DNA of 64,000 bases from Erinaceus europaeus (lineage: Eukaryota; Chordata; Mammalia; Eulipotyphla; Erinaceidae). The stretch is from the NCBI RefSeq assembly GCF_950295315.1, contig NC_080166.1:102474999-102538998 (forward strand), written 5' to 3'. A program made the position numbers and the translations under genes. This document shows, piece by piece, positions 44,444 to 55,401 of the stretch (positions within the stretch are counted from its first letter, which is position 1; every line of letters starts with the position of its first letter). The notes under the pieces were generated by a model. That model saw only the letters and a program-made list of their open reading frames with translations, was not told the DNA's origin and ran no database searches.

Positions 44444-44724
44444 TTTTATTTTTAAAATATTTATGTATTATTTATTCCCTTTTGTTGTCCTTGTTTTATT
44501 GTTGTATTATTATTGATGTCGTTGTTGTTGGATAGGACAGAGAGAAATGGAGAGAGGAGGGGAAGACAGAGAAGGGGAGAGAAAGACACCTGCAGACCTG
44601 CCTTACCGCTTGTGAAGTAATTCCCCTGCAGGTGGGGAGCGGGGGGCTCCAACCTGGATCCTTATTCCGGTCCTTGCACTTAGTGCCACCTGTACTTAAC
44701 CCACTGTGCTACCACCCGACTCCC
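44444..44724 (-). mobile_element. SINE (A type), reverse, first of a tandem pair
   Basis: Complete reverse copy ending gctaccacccgactccc. Flanked by aataaagtaattttta at 44428-44443 and 44725-44740. Confidence 0.95.
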
Positions 44725-44740
44725 AATAAAGTAATTTTTA

Positions 44741-45018
44741 AATATTTATTTATTTATTCCCTTTTTGTTTCCCTTGTTTTATTGTTGTAGTTATTATTGT
44801 TGTTGTTATTGATGTTATTATTGAATAGGACACAGAGAAATGGAGACAGGAGGGGAAGACAGAAAGGGGGGAGAGAAAGACACCTACAGATCAGCTTCAC
44901 CACCTGTGAAGCGACTCCCTTGCAGGTGTGGAGCCAGGGGCTCAAACCGGGATCCTTGAGCTGGTCATTTCGTTTTGCGCCAACTGTGCTTAACACACTG
45001 TGCTACCGCCGGACTCCC
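44741..45018 (-). mobile_element. SINE (A type), reverse, second of a tandem pair
   Basis: Complete reverse copy ending taccgccggactccc. It lies between the second target copy (44725-44740) and a third one, taaagtaatttttaaa (45019-45034). The two SINEs therefore used the same target sequence. Confidence 0.95.
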
Positions 45019-45039
45019 TAAAGTAATTTTTAAAAGGTA

Positions 45040-45620
45040 GCAAACACTAAGAATAAATTTTCGTAAAGGAAAAATATAATTTTTCTTCCAATCACATAAC
45101 CATATATTGTCCTACTTGAGAAGTCAAACAATGTTCAAAAATCTTAAAGTATGTCCTATGTCACATTTTAAAAAATCTATTTGTAGTTTCAGATTCTTCC
45201 TAGGTAATTTTGCTGCCCCATTGTGTTATTCTTTGTTATTATTTGTTATTCTTTGTTATTCTTTGCATAAGTACATGTGTTCTTTGTAGCTCCTTTGTAG
45301 TTCTTACATAACCAGTGAACATGATCAGAGAATTTCATCTAATCTTCCTAGCATTCCATCTTTGTTTCATTTTTCTAGCACTAGAATTTTGATCTTGGAC
45401 TCCATATGTTTTTACTTAGTTATTTCAACAGTATCCTGGTTGTATGCCATGCTTCATCTCCATTTTATCATCACTAAATCAGAGGTACATTTTGCCATTC
45501 TAATGACACTAACATTCAGACTTGTAAATGTTAATATAAAGATATTTTTGTAAATGTAAATATAAGGATATTTTTCCACTCCTATTGTTCTTTCACTGAA
45601 CTTTCTTGTTCTAATGGACA
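45040..45620. other. Unique AT-rich sequence, no gene seen
   Basis: It includes a small tandem repeat, gttattctttgttattattt, around 45222-45265, and a duplicated taaatgttaatataaagata-type unit at about 45525-45570. Confidence 0.5.
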
Positions 45621-45624
45621 ATTT

Positions 45625-45855
45625 ATTGATTGGACAGTGGTGCACCTGATTAAGCACACACATTACAGTGTCCATGAACCCAGATTCAACCCCCCCAGTT
45701 TACACCTACAAAGGTAAAGCTTTATGAATAGTGAAACTGTGCTGCTAGTGTCATTCTCTCTCCCTCTCCATATCCTATTTCCCCTTTCCTCTCCATTTCT
45801 CTTTGTCTCTATCCAATAAGTTAATAGGTAATATATAAATAGAAAAAATGAAAGA
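45625..45855 (+). mobile_element. tRNA-derived SINE (B type)
   Basis: Head ttggacagtggtgcacctga, B-box agattcaacccccccagttt, body gtgaaactgtgctgctagtg, and a CCAATAAG tail. Diverged. Confidence 0.8.
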
Positions 45856-45859
45856 AAAA

Positions 45860-46810
45860 GGAGATGAGAATCTTTTATTAAAGTAATTAAGGGTTAAACC
45901 AGCTAACAAAAATATGTTAAAACCTGTTGCAGACAAGGAAAGGGGTGAGAGTCAGTGCAATGAAAACAATACAAGAGTTTATGGAAAACCTACTTTAGTG
46001 GGTATTGACAGGGAAAGAGACAGGGGAGGCAGTAGTTTTCACAAAAAAAATGGAGATATATTTAGGACTGTTGATTCAGTCACTGTGAAAGAACAGCATA
46101 GTTGGAATTTTCAGAGACTTCAACAGGCAAATCAAATGAACTGGCTACTTGAGTATCAGCCAATAAATAATTCAAAGTAAAACATTGGAACCTGAGGGCT
46201 GTGCTCAATATCTGACTCATCTAGTTTTATAGGAAGTTGAGCCATCTCTTTAATCCTTTATTTGGCTACAACACAATATAGCATGATAAGTGGAATTAGT
46301 GCCAGGTGTACTGTCATCTGAAAAGAACATACAAGAAGTCTTCAAAAAGTCTTTAGTTCCTAATCAAATATTCCTTAATCAAATAGTATAAAATCCTAGT
46401 GCACTTAAATCAGCGCAGAAGAATGAACCTTTTGGATACATAAAATGTTTTGACATAATTGGCATAAGTTTCCTTATAGTCATCATTTATGCAATCTACT
46501 TTAGATATTATCTTATCTTACAAGAAGAACAAAAGAATATGATTTGTTGAGTAAGATTAATCATAGTACTATAATAATAAATATTATGGTAATGCAACAC
46601 ACAGAGTATATACTTAGTATTGACTTCATATATGTGTGTGTACTATCTGCAATGAAATTTTATTTATATAAATAAAACAAAATACAATTTTGAAAGCATT
46701 GTGGTCATAAGTGATTCGAATAAAGTCCTAGTGGTAAGATGGGCTGATATAGTTGCAATTGTTCCACAGGAAATATGCTACATGACTACAGAATAGAAGA
46801 TACTTTTTAT
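45860..46810. other. Unique sequence, no gene seen
   Basis: An 88-codon open frame at 45914-46180 has no recognisable domain or splice context; I do not call it a gene. Confidence 0.5.
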
Positions 46811-46819
46811 TGTAATCTT

Positions 46820-47022
46820 TTAAAATATTTTTATTTATTTATTATAGAGACAGAGAAATTGAGAGGGGAGGAGAAGATAGAGAGGGAGAGAGACAGACAC
46901 CTGCAGCCCTACTTCACCACTTGTGAAGCTTTCTGCCTGTAGGCGGGGACCAGCGGTTTGAACCTGGATCATTGTGCAGTGTAATGTGTGCATTTAACCG
47001 GGTGCACCACTGCCTGGCACCA
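46820..47022 (-). mobile_element. tRNA-derived SINE (B type), reverse
   Basis: ttatttattatagagacaga, gcctgtaggcggggaccagc, tttgaacctggatcattgtg and the reverse head gggtgcaccactgcctggca. Confidence 0.88.
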
Positions 47023-47032
47023 AGAAAGAGAC

Positions 47033-47270
47033 TTTTTTTTTTAATTCCCTTTTGTTGCCCTTGTTGTTTTATTGTTGTCGTCATTGTTGGATAGGACAGA
47101 GAGAAATGGAGAGAGAATAGGGAAGACAGAGAGGGAGAGAGAAAGACACCTGAAGACCTGCTTCACCACTTGTGAAGCGACTTCCCTACAGGTGGGGAGC
47201 CAGGGGCTTCAACCGAGATCCTTATGCTGGTCCTTGCGCTTAACCCATTGCGCTACCGCCCGACTCCCTA
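47033..47270 (-). mobile_element. tRNA-derived SINE (A type), reverse
   Basis: Reverse copy ending gcgctaccgcccgactccc with gaaagagac on both sides (about 47024 and 47274), a short target-site duplication. Confidence 0.92.
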
Positions 47271-47279
47271 GGGAAAGAG

Positions 47280-49150
47280 ACCTTTTTTGGCCTTTCCACC
47301 CACTGAAAATTAATTCTCTCAGCAAAGCATAATCGTGAAAGAGTACAAAATCAGAAAGATGATCCTTTAAAATGATAAATTACTTCCTCCAAATGCAAAT
47401 GTAAGAACAAAATTTATATTCTATTTTATGTAGTTTACACATATTATATAAAATAATATTTATTAAAAATAATATTTATTTAATTTGGAGGCATATGTTA
47501 CTATACATTTATACACTAACATGAACTAAAGCCTATCCATTCTCCTGATTATCAAGAAAAATGCTCAGTTATAGTATAGCTTTTACATTCATGTAAGACA
47601 TGTTTTTACTATACTGGTGTTTGTTTTTTATTTTTTTCTCTTCAAAACTTCCCAGGGCAAAATACATTATACATATAATGAGTTAGAAATGATCATTATT
47701 CATTTACAGCCTCTCTAGTTAGAGTGAAATACTGTCATTTTTAGGTCACTGTATAATGGTATTTCTGGCATACGTGGATTGAATAAAGTAACTTTCAGTG
47801 CCAAGGTTAATGTATCAACTTCAGGTAGTTGCTTTGTTGAATTTTGTTAAAAATTCTTGAGCTTCGCTAACCCTCTGAGACAGCCTGAAATGAAAAGGAA
47901 TTTAATTAGAGTGTGCTGGGAATGTAATGTGATACATTAAGTTTTTATTAAGAAAACTGGTACTGACTGAACCACAGTGTTATTGGTTCTGAAATTATCC
48001 TTCTAGATAAACAAAGTACACATATGTGTAGATAAGCAGACCGAATGTAAAGGAAGCTTATCAAAAAGTGCTGAATTCAATGAAAACATATAATAAAGTC
48101 ATTTTGAAAGAAGAGAGCTTTTTCCATCATAGCATACAAAATTCAGAAAGGAGTTTCATTTTGAAACTGCAATACAAGAAAAGTTAAATTGTGCCTGTTG
48201 TAGTCACTGGAATTCAGCACTCCTGTGATTAATTTCAAAGGCATGCTGGTCTAGGGTTATTATTAGTTTACCCTGTTAATGCAAAAATCTGTTCAAAAGG
48301 CCTTGAAGTGAAAATCCCACAGACACATACAAATTTCTAGCTTAGAATACCTTTAAGCCAAGGATTTGACTATTTTAGTTTCATCTGACTGAAGGAGATT
48401 GAAATTAAGACAATTAATTCCATTGACTCTGATTTTATCAGTAAGTAATATGTTTGGTATAATAAAAACATTGCAACATCTCAAAACATTTCAATTTAAT
48501 GGAGGTTTTTTAATCTGATAAATCAATTTCTTAAAAAGTAATTAATAATATAATTTATTACTAAATTAGTAAAATGCATATGAATAAAATAATAATAATC
48601 ATGGAATTCAATATTATAAGAAACACAGGAGCTTTATAGAATTTTAAACTATGGCTTTAAAGAGATAAAACATTCACTTTTTTTCCTACTTCATCAGCCT
48701 TGGAAAGAATATTCACATTTTAAAATTAAATAATCATGAGCAATCAGATCTTAAACAGTGATCAAAATTTAAATTGCCAATTCAGGTAACTCACATCCAT
48801 GATATTCTGTCTGATTTAGTTGGCTTTATATGATCCATTGTATAAATTCCCTGAGTAATTATTTAGCCTTACTTCTAGTTTTGTTCTATGTAAATACAAC
48901 ATTCTAAAGTCATTCAGTATAATCACTTATCATAGCTTTGACTTTCTTGATTTTCCATTATTAAGCATCATTGATTAACCATTAAGGATAATTAATATGT
49001 TTTACTAATTCCCATCAGTGTTGGATAAAAGAGAAGATTTTATATTCCTGACCGTAATTCCATAAAAGGAACTATTACCTCATGTGTTCTTCTTCTAGTT
49101 AAATAAATTTATTTTCTGAGGAAATTGGCTCATCATGAAGTAATTTTATT
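47280..49150. other. Longest repeat-free block, no gene seen
   Basis: Nearly 1.9 kb without a recognisable mobile element, in a window that is otherwise crowded with them. There is no open frame of note. Parts (47690-47960 and 48330-48460) have balanced, non-repetitive sequence of the sort found in conserved non-coding elements, but that is only an impression. Confidence 0.5.
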
Positions 49151-49164
49151 TCTATTTGATGTTT

Positions 49165-51150
49165 TCAATAATTGCTAGCACCATTTACTGAAGACTCCTT
49201 TTTTACCCTATTGAGTCATTTTGGCCCTATCATATACTGGATGGCTATATATTTTGGGCTCATTGTGTTCAATTGATTTGGACATCTATTTTTATTCTAG
49301 TACCATGCTGTTTTCAATGCTATTGCTTTGTAGTATAAACAAGTTGAGAAGCACACCTCCATTTTCCCCTTTTCCTTCAAAAGTGCTTTGACCATTTATG
49401 ATTTTTTTTTTATTTATAAAAAGGAAACATTGACAAAATCATAGGATAAGAGGGGTACAATTCCACACAATTCCCACCACCAGAACTCTGTATACCATCC
49501 CCTTTCCTGATAGCCTTCCTATTCTTTAAACCTCTGGGAGTATGGACCCAAGGTCACTGTGGGATGCAGAAGTTGGAAGGTCTGGCTTCTGTAATTGCTT
49601 CCCCACTAAACATGGATGTTGACAGGTCGATCCATACTCCCAATCTTCCTCTCTCTTTCCCTAGTAGGGTGGGGCTCTGGGGAAGCACAGCTCCAGGACA
49701 CATTGGTGGGATTGTCTATCCAGGGAAGTCTGGTTGGCATCCTGCTAGCATTTGGAATCTGGAGGCTAAAAAGAGAGTTAACATACAAAGCCAAACAAGT
49801 TGTTGACTAATCATGAACCTAAAGGTTGGAATAGTGCAGATGAAGAGTTGGGGGGTTAGCAAAGCAAGGACTGTAAAAGCTGAATAAGGGCAAGAGACTG
49901 TCATACTTTAATGATGACTCTTTAGTCACTATCAGGCTACCCCATAAGCTGGGGCCCTATTTGGGGAGTCCTGAGATTCCCAAACAAACATGATGGGCCT
50001 ATACCTCAAATAAATCCCTCTTTCCATTGTTACCTGTCATCTCTATCAGAAACAACAGAATAGACCCCTTTGTGGGCCCCTATAGGACCTTGCCCTCAAC
50101 TTGGATCAACAATGGTTGACAATGTTCCATCCTCCGAAAGGAGGATCCACAACATACTCTATATTACACCTGAGGAATATGGGTCGATATTGGGGCAGCT
50201 TGGAACATTTCTACTCATGACCACAGAATGTGAGCTCAGATCTAGAGGGATGCAGAGGTCACATAGGCTCCTAAGCTGAATATGGGCACCAGACCAAATC
50301 AAATCGATGGTATTTACAGTCAATGATATTTATACCCATTTCCCATATTAGGGAAATACCCTCTTCCCTGATCCAGCTTTCTGTTCCTTTTTCAGCCATG
50401 ACATCATATCCCCAGACAGTAAGTTGGATCCACCTGCATATCAGATTTCAGGCTTGGGGAAAAAAAAAAGTTTTTTTTTTTTTTTGGTGGTTTCATATAA
50501 TTTTTTGCACAAGTTGTTCAACTTCCTTGAAAAAAAAGTCATTGCAATCTTGATAGGGATTGCAATAAAACTGTAAATAGTTTTTGGTAGGATAGCCATT
50601 TTAATAATGGTTATTCTTCCAATCCACAAAGAGTATCATTTCATTTCTGTGTGTCATTCTTTATTTTTTTTTAACAGTATTCAAACTTCTCCCTGTGAAA
50701 AGTTATTCACTTTCCTTAGGTTCACCCCAACATGTTTTATCTTTTAGGGTTTGATTAAGGGTGGTTTTGAGTCTTTTAATTCTCTTTCCACTGACTCTTC
50801 ATTTGTTTACAGAAATGCCACAGATTTATATGCACTGATTTTGCATCCTGCTACTTTGTTGAATTTATTATTTCCCATATTTTTGGTAGTCTCTGAGAAC
50901 CTCAAGGAATATTATCATGTCATCAGCAATTGTGGTAGTTTAATTTCTTCCTTTACAATCTCTATACTTTTGCTATTTCTTTCTTGTCTGATTACAGTGG
51001 CAAGTGTCTTGAGGACTATATTGAATAACAGTGGTGTTAATAAACATTGTATCTGGTTCTTGATTTTAAGGGGAAAGTGTTCAACTTTTCCATTAAGACT
51101 GGTGTTAGCTATGGATTTGTCATAAATGACAAATGTATATATATGTATGT
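49165..51150 (-). mobile_element. Old L1, antisense, interrupted by a younger L1 3' end
   Basis: 49165-49400 (ccatttactgaagactcctt, agtaccatgctgttttcaat) and 50470-51150 (ggtttcatataattttttgc, aatcttgatagggattgcaa, cagaaatgccacagatttat) are antisense ORF2 landmarks in consecutive order. The interval between them is a younger L1 3' end. ERV 3 is inserted at the far end, after 51157. The frame is broken by many changes. Confidence 0.8.
49402..50460 (-). mobile_element. L1 3' UTR (different subfamily), antisense, nested in old L1
   Basis: From the T run at 49402, about 500 bp match the 3' UTR of the full-length L1 (cacacaattcccaccaccag ... ggaatctggaggctaaaaag). The next ~550 bp (49910-50460; cccataagctggggccctat, gggtcgatattggggcagct) are not in the full-length L1, so this is a subfamily with a different upstream 3' UTR. 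Confidence 0.75.
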
Positions 51151-51157
51151 ATATAAA

Positions 51158-51481
51158 TGTTGCTATGCTTCACATTGGTTTGGTCTCACTCTCCCCCGCT
51201 AGGAGATTTGGTTTAGCCCTTGCTAGTTTTCGCTCTACTCCCTTCTCCCCGCCCCCTATCCTACGCACTTCCTGAGTTCCCACCACAGCCACTGGGGGAG
51301 AAGGATGCAGGACAGATCTGTGTGGTGATTAGTTTAGGAGTCCCTCTCTGCCACCAGAGGAGAAAGATGGAGGAGCACATTGCCCGCTCGTGAATAAAGA
51401 TTAAACTGAGTTCCAAGCTCAGCCATGTGTCTCTGGTCATCTCTGTTACCTGCCTGTGAAGCCAGCCTGGTTAAAACAACA
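51158..51481 (+). repeat. ERV 3 5' LTR
   Basis: Starts TGTTGCTATGC, ends TTAAAACAACA. An AATAAA lies in gtgaataaagattaaact (about 51392). Two related blocks, gccactgggggagaaggatg and gccaccagaggagaaagatg, mark the internal duplication. Confidence 0.93.
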
Positions 51482-51483
51482 TA

Positions 51484-51504
51484 TGGTGCCTACAATGTGG
51501 GACG
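51484..51504 (+). promoter_or_regulatory. ERV 3 primer binding site, decayed
   Basis: TGGTGCCTACAATGTGGGAC starts two bases after the LTR. It looks like the TGGCGCCCAACGTGGG type with C-to-T and other changes. Confidence 0.65.
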
Positions 51505-51552
51505 TGACCTGCCCATCCCCCAGATAAGTTACGATTTGGCTACCTATGCACT

Positions 51553-52080
51553 ATGGCCTTCTCTTCTGCTTGTGAAGAGATCTCCAAAGGCCTCTGCCCT
51601 TTCTTCACGAGACTGTTTTGCTATTTCTGGAACATTTATCTCTGGACCACTCTGTGGTTTCTGCCCAACACCAGCCTGCAGGAACCCAATGTCAGCCTGC
51701 AGGAGCCGGTTTTCCACCGCATTTCACGGGGCATTAGGTGCGGGCTCCCCCCACTCTACTCGGCCGCCGAGAGCAGGGCAGCAGGCATGGCAGGCAGGGC
51801 TGCAGCCCATCCTGGCCGCCACCCCGGGGCACCTTGGCCCGCGCCTTCTGCACGGCCGGCCTGCCCGCCCTCCTGCTATGAAGTCTGGACAGATCCTGGA
51901 CCACCTGGAGACTGTGGGCTCCCTGCCGAAACTGGGCCCCCTGGCCAAGATCCCCAACTTGGCTCTGAAGTCAGAAAAGCTAGAATACACAGAGATTCCT
52001 GCAGAGATCGCTACCTACAATTCCTGGAGCTGAAGTTGCGCAAGAAGCCACTGCCGGACAATGCACCCCTGAACAACTAG
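51553..52080 (+). CDS. ERV 3 small internal ORF, 175 codons, function unknown
   Basis: The only copy of this ORF that is open from start to stop. Layout: an N-terminal ~38 residues with cysteines and a hydrophobic F/L/W-rich stretch (about 15-38, possibly membrane-seeking); a short repeat region with two LQEP units (about 41-52), the place of the 21-bp repeat in ERV 1; an R/A/H-rich part; a P/G-rich part with the CYE-W-DPGPPG motif (about 113-123); and a C-terminal basic segment ending in TAG. The start is supported by the same ATG context in ERV 1 (8327). It occupies the gag position but shows no matrix, capsid, nucleocapsid zinc knuckle or protease motif. It may be a remnant, a captured host or viral segment, or an RNA element that only happens to be open. 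An overlapping 202-codon frame (51425-52033) exists; I prefer this one because its C-terminal part is shared in frame with ERV 2. Confidence 0.4.
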   Translation: MAFSSACEEISKGLCPFFTRLFCYFWNIYLWTTLWFLPNTSLQEPNVSLQEPVFHRISRGIRCGLPPLYSAAESRAAGMAGRAAAHPGRHPGAPWPAPSARPACPPSCYEVWTDPGPPGDCGLPAETGPPGQDPQLGSEVRKARIHRDSCRDRYLQFLELKLRKKPLPDNAPLNN

Positions 52081-52886
52081 ATAGTACAGATCTAAATTCA
52101 TGTTTAAAATGACATGTCTTCGTAACAAAAGTTTTTCTGTGTATTTGAAAACCGTTTATATGTGTGTTCAAATATGGGCGGGGTAGATAGCACAATGGTT
52201 ATGCTAATGATTCTCATGCCTGAGGCTTTCTTTTTTTTTCTATGGTTCTCTGTTTACCTTTCCACATTTTATTGTTTAAACTTTAAACAACCTTAAAATC
52301 AGACTAAAAAAGACTTCCAATTATAATAGAGTTATCAATTGTGGTAAACTTCTAACCTGCTACAAGTTTTGTTTCATAGTAAGTTAATTGCAGTGATCAA
52401 GTTCTCTACAAAAAAGTGGAATTCCAATGGCTGACCTTCCTCATGCAAAAATTTACCCCCCCCCAGTAATTATTCAGTGGATATCTGCTTTGGACTGGGA
52501 CTTTTATTGGACTCACTGGTATACCTCTTGGACACTTTGCACAAAACTAGCAGCTTTCCTTTATGCTGCTGGGTTTCTCAAAGATTGACTGCAGCCAGCT
52601 GCCTTGGGACTCTAGGCCATACGTCCCCATGCTAGTTAATGCCCTTCGAGTCAAGTAACGCCCCCCAGAGGCAAAAGAAGCCCCCAGAGGCAGGAAATGT
52701 TTTTTTTTTGTTGATAAAGTCTTGCCCACAGAGGCAAACTCCCCCCTCAGGCCTTCGCTTGGCAGCACACTGGTTCTTGTTGCTCGCTTACATTTTCCTC
52801 CATGTTTGTTCCAGTTTCTTTTTTGAAAATGCCTGTACAATATAGGTTTCAGTTCACCCCACATTCCTGATACTATGGTCATTTAA

Positions 52887-52905
52887 TTAAAAAGAAAAGG
52901 GGAAA
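52887..52905 (+). promoter_or_regulatory. ERV 3 polypurine tract
   Basis: taaaaagaaaaggggaaa directly before the 3' LTR, matching those of ERVs 1 and 2. Confidence 0.85.
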
Positions 52906-52906
52906 T

Positions 52907-53228
52907 TGTTTCTCTGCTTCACATTGGTTTGGTCTCACTCTCCCCTGCCGGGAGATTTGGTTTAGCCCTTGCTAGTTTTCGCTCTACTCCCTTCTCCCCA
53001 CCCCCTATCCTTCGTACTTCCTGAGTTCCCACCGCAGCCGCCAGAGGAGAAGGATGCAGGACAGATCTGTGTGGTGATTAGTTTAGGAGACCTTCTCTGC
53101 CGCCAGAGGAGAAAGATGGAGGAGCACATTGCCCGCTCGTGAATAAAGATTAAACTGTGTTCTGAGCTCAGCCATGTGTCTCTGGTCGTTTGTTACCCAC
53201 CTGTGAAGCCAGCCGGGTTAAAACAACA
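52907..53228 (+). repeat. ERV 3 3' LTR
   Basis: 322 bp, starts TGTTTCTCTGC, ends TTAAAACAACA, followed by tataaa. Confidence 0.93.
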
Positions 53229-53239
53229 TATAAATATAT

Positions 53240-53500
53240 GGAGAATGAGATAGAGGCTTAGCATTATCCTTATCAATTATAATGCATAGCTTCATGAACA
53301 TTAAAATTAAATTATTTTTATAAAAAATTACTTTTCTATTGTTCAAATCATGAGAGACAATGTCACAGAGGAGAAAAAAAGAGAGAAGCCAGAGCACTAT
53401 GGCCCCAGATATCAAACCAGGAGTCCCAGGTAGGCAAGTTGTGTAATTTTCTATTCAATTATTGATATGTCCTTGCAACTAAAAAGGAAATTTTAAAAGA
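53240..53500. other. Unclassified sequence with a possible SINE remnant
   Basis: agagaagccagagcactatg and ggccccagatatcaaaccag may be the reverse body of a second-family SINE. Otherwise nothing. Confidence 0.35.
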
Positions 53501-53519
53501 AAACAAAAATAATATTTTT

Positions 53520-53735
53520 GTCATCAATAAGGCTTCACTGCTCTGGACCTACTCCATATATAAATATAGATACAGGTATATAGAGCGAGATAGAGACAAA
53601 GAGAGAGACAGAAGCAGAGATACAGAGGTAGAGATAAATAAACCACAGCAGTAGAGTTTCCTTCAGTGCTGTAAGGGCTGAGCTCCAGGAACTGTTGAAT
53701 TATTCACTGGACCTAAGGCCTACAGTTCATGATGA
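53520..53735 (-). mobile_element. Second-family SINE, reverse, diverged
   Basis: GAGA-rich section (agagagacagaagcagagat), gtgctgtaagggctgagctc and ggaactgttgaattattcac are a decayed reverse copy. Confidence 0.45.
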
Positions 53736-53784
53736 AATATATTTGAAATATAACTATTGATTAAAACAAAACATCAAGGGTAAG

Positions 53785-53905
53785 GTAAATGTCTCTGAGT
53801 TAGAGTACTGGACTTGTATACCTTAGACCCCATACATAGTAGGTTCAGTACCCAGCACCATATGTCAGAATGAAGTCATGGTCTTTCTCTCACTCATAAA
53901 AGTTA
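53785..53905 (+). mobile_element. tRNA-derived SINE, diverged
   Basis: gtctctgagttagagtactg, a B-box-like ggttcagtacccagcacc, and gtcatggtctttctctcact with a short A-rich end. Confidence 0.55.
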
Positions 53906-53907
53906 TT

Positions 53908-54300
53908 AAAACTCCAGTTCCAGACAGCTTTACTAATGAACCATATATGACTTTCAGAGGAGAACTAACACCGATTCTCCTCTCAAACTCTTCTAGAATC
54001 ACTCTCAAACACATTCTATTGGGCTAACATTACCCTGATCTCCAAAGCAGGAAAGGACTTTGCCAGAAAAAAAAAAAAAAAAACAAAAAAAAAACAACTA
54101 TAGATCTATAACTTGATGAACACTGATGCAAAGATCCCAACAAAATCTTGGCAAATTGAATCCATCAACATGTCAAGAGAATAATTCACCAGGACCAAGT
54201 GTGATTCACCCCTGGGAAACAAGGATGGTTCAAAATCCACAAGTAAATCAATGCATTCCACCATATTATCAAAAGTACCCACTGAACATAGCCCTTGCCC
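53908..54300 (+). mobile_element. Old L1 ORF2 (reverse transcriptase part), sense
   Basis: actccagttccagacagctt, ctattgggctaacattaccc, aagcaggaaaggac and tcaccaggaccaagtgtgat are landmarks of the reverse transcriptase N-terminal half. A 30-bp A-rich stretch (54067-54097) interrupts it. Decayed. Confidence 0.8.
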
Positions 54301-54331
54301 CTTGTCTTCTCTTTTCTTTGACATAGTAGAA

Positions 54332-54392
54332 ATACACACACACACACACGCACACACATGCACACGAGCACACACACACACACACACATATA
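54332..54392. repeat. (CA)n microsatellite
   Basis: Interrupted CA repeats of about 60 bp, ending in tatata. Frames across it encode only C/V repeats. Confidence 0.95.
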
Positions 54393-55260
54393 TATAGTCA
54401 CTAGTTCATTATGACTCTAACTTTATGTTTTTCATTAGTCACAACATTAGCAGCTGTGTTTCTCCTTACTAAAAGATCCTAGAAATAAATGCAGGTGTTC
54501 CTGGAGAAAAATGCAAATGATATCAGCTTCCTCATTTTTTAATCCATTGAGTACTTAATTATGGGATGCTGTCTTTAGATTTTGTTTATGTTAATAGTTA
54601 TGCCTCACAAAATACATGCAGAGCAAGAGTTAAAGGTTCAGAATAGTTCATGAATTATTCTGATCATCAGTCTTGTCACTGCTGACAAATGCTTCCTATG
54701 TTCACAATTGCCCATACATTTTTGGATGTTAATGTGCTTTTAATATCAATGATTAAATAAAACCATATCTGAATTTAATAAATGATGATAAATACTATGT
54801 GACATTAGATGTTATTTTACCTTTCTTTGCATTATGCTACAAAAATCATGCTTTATACCTTTTGCTACATTTTCTTATATATGATTCTTAGCTACTCTAC
54901 TACGAATAGACAAACAATTAGTCAGGGTCCATGTTTTATTTCCTATTGTGTTTTCAAGATCTGAGGGGAGAATTCAAAAGGTGTATAGTATCACTCACAT
55001 GTTTTCAAATGATAGTTATGTATAAAACTTCCTGGTGTCAGGATATAATCCAGTGGTGAAATATGTATGAGACCATAGATTCATTCTTCATCACCAAAAA
55101 AATGAAATCCTTTATCACTGCCTTTGATGTTCACCAAGTAATTATAACTTGAAAGTCTTGAATACTTTCCTCACTTTAATTCCCTGTGCCTTAATTCTCT
55201 CATTACGGATTCTGGGGTCTGCTACATCCCTGCAGTAAGGGAAGCCTCAGTTCTTTGATG
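54393..55260. other. Unique AT-rich sequence, no gene seen
   Basis: A SINE remnant may lie at 55020-55110 (ggatataatccagtggtgaa). Nothing else recognised. Confidence 0.45.
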
Positions 55261-55335
55261 TCTTTCCCTCTGATTCCCTGTAGCTATCTCTCTGTCTCTC
55301 TCCCCATCTCTCTCTTTCTGTCTGTCTCTCAAACA

Positions 55336-55339
<4 letters not shown>

Positions 55340-55399
<60 letters not shown>
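55340..55399. repeat. (TA)n microsatellite
   Basis: About 29 uninterrupted TA units. Confidence 0.97.

Positions 55400-55401
<2 letters not shown>

Larger units (their letters stand above)
51158..53228 (+). mobile_element. ERV 3: non-autonomous class II ERV with 6-bp TSD
   Basis: A 2.07-kb element with LTRs at 51158-51481 (324 bp) and 52907-53228 (322 bp), bounded by tataaa (51152-51157 and 53229-53234). The LTRs resemble those of ERV 2 but contain an internal duplication of a gccgccagaggagaa block. By my reading the LTRs differ at roughly 6 percent of positions, so it is older than ERVs 1 and 2. The interior keeps the longest open copy of the family's small ORF and has no enzyme genes. It is inserted in an old antisense L1. 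Confidence 0.93.

Noticed and set aside
44428..45034. Regularly spaced short repeats (CRISPR-like look)
   Set aside because: The three repeats are target-site duplications around two SINEs, and this is mammalian DNA.
45914..46180. 88-codon frame in unique sequence
   Set aside because: No domain, no splice sites in a sensible arrangement, and a length expected by chance in AT-rich DNA of this size.
54106..54401. Cysteine/valine-rich frames on the minus strand
   Set aside because: They are the (CA)n microsatellite read in frame.
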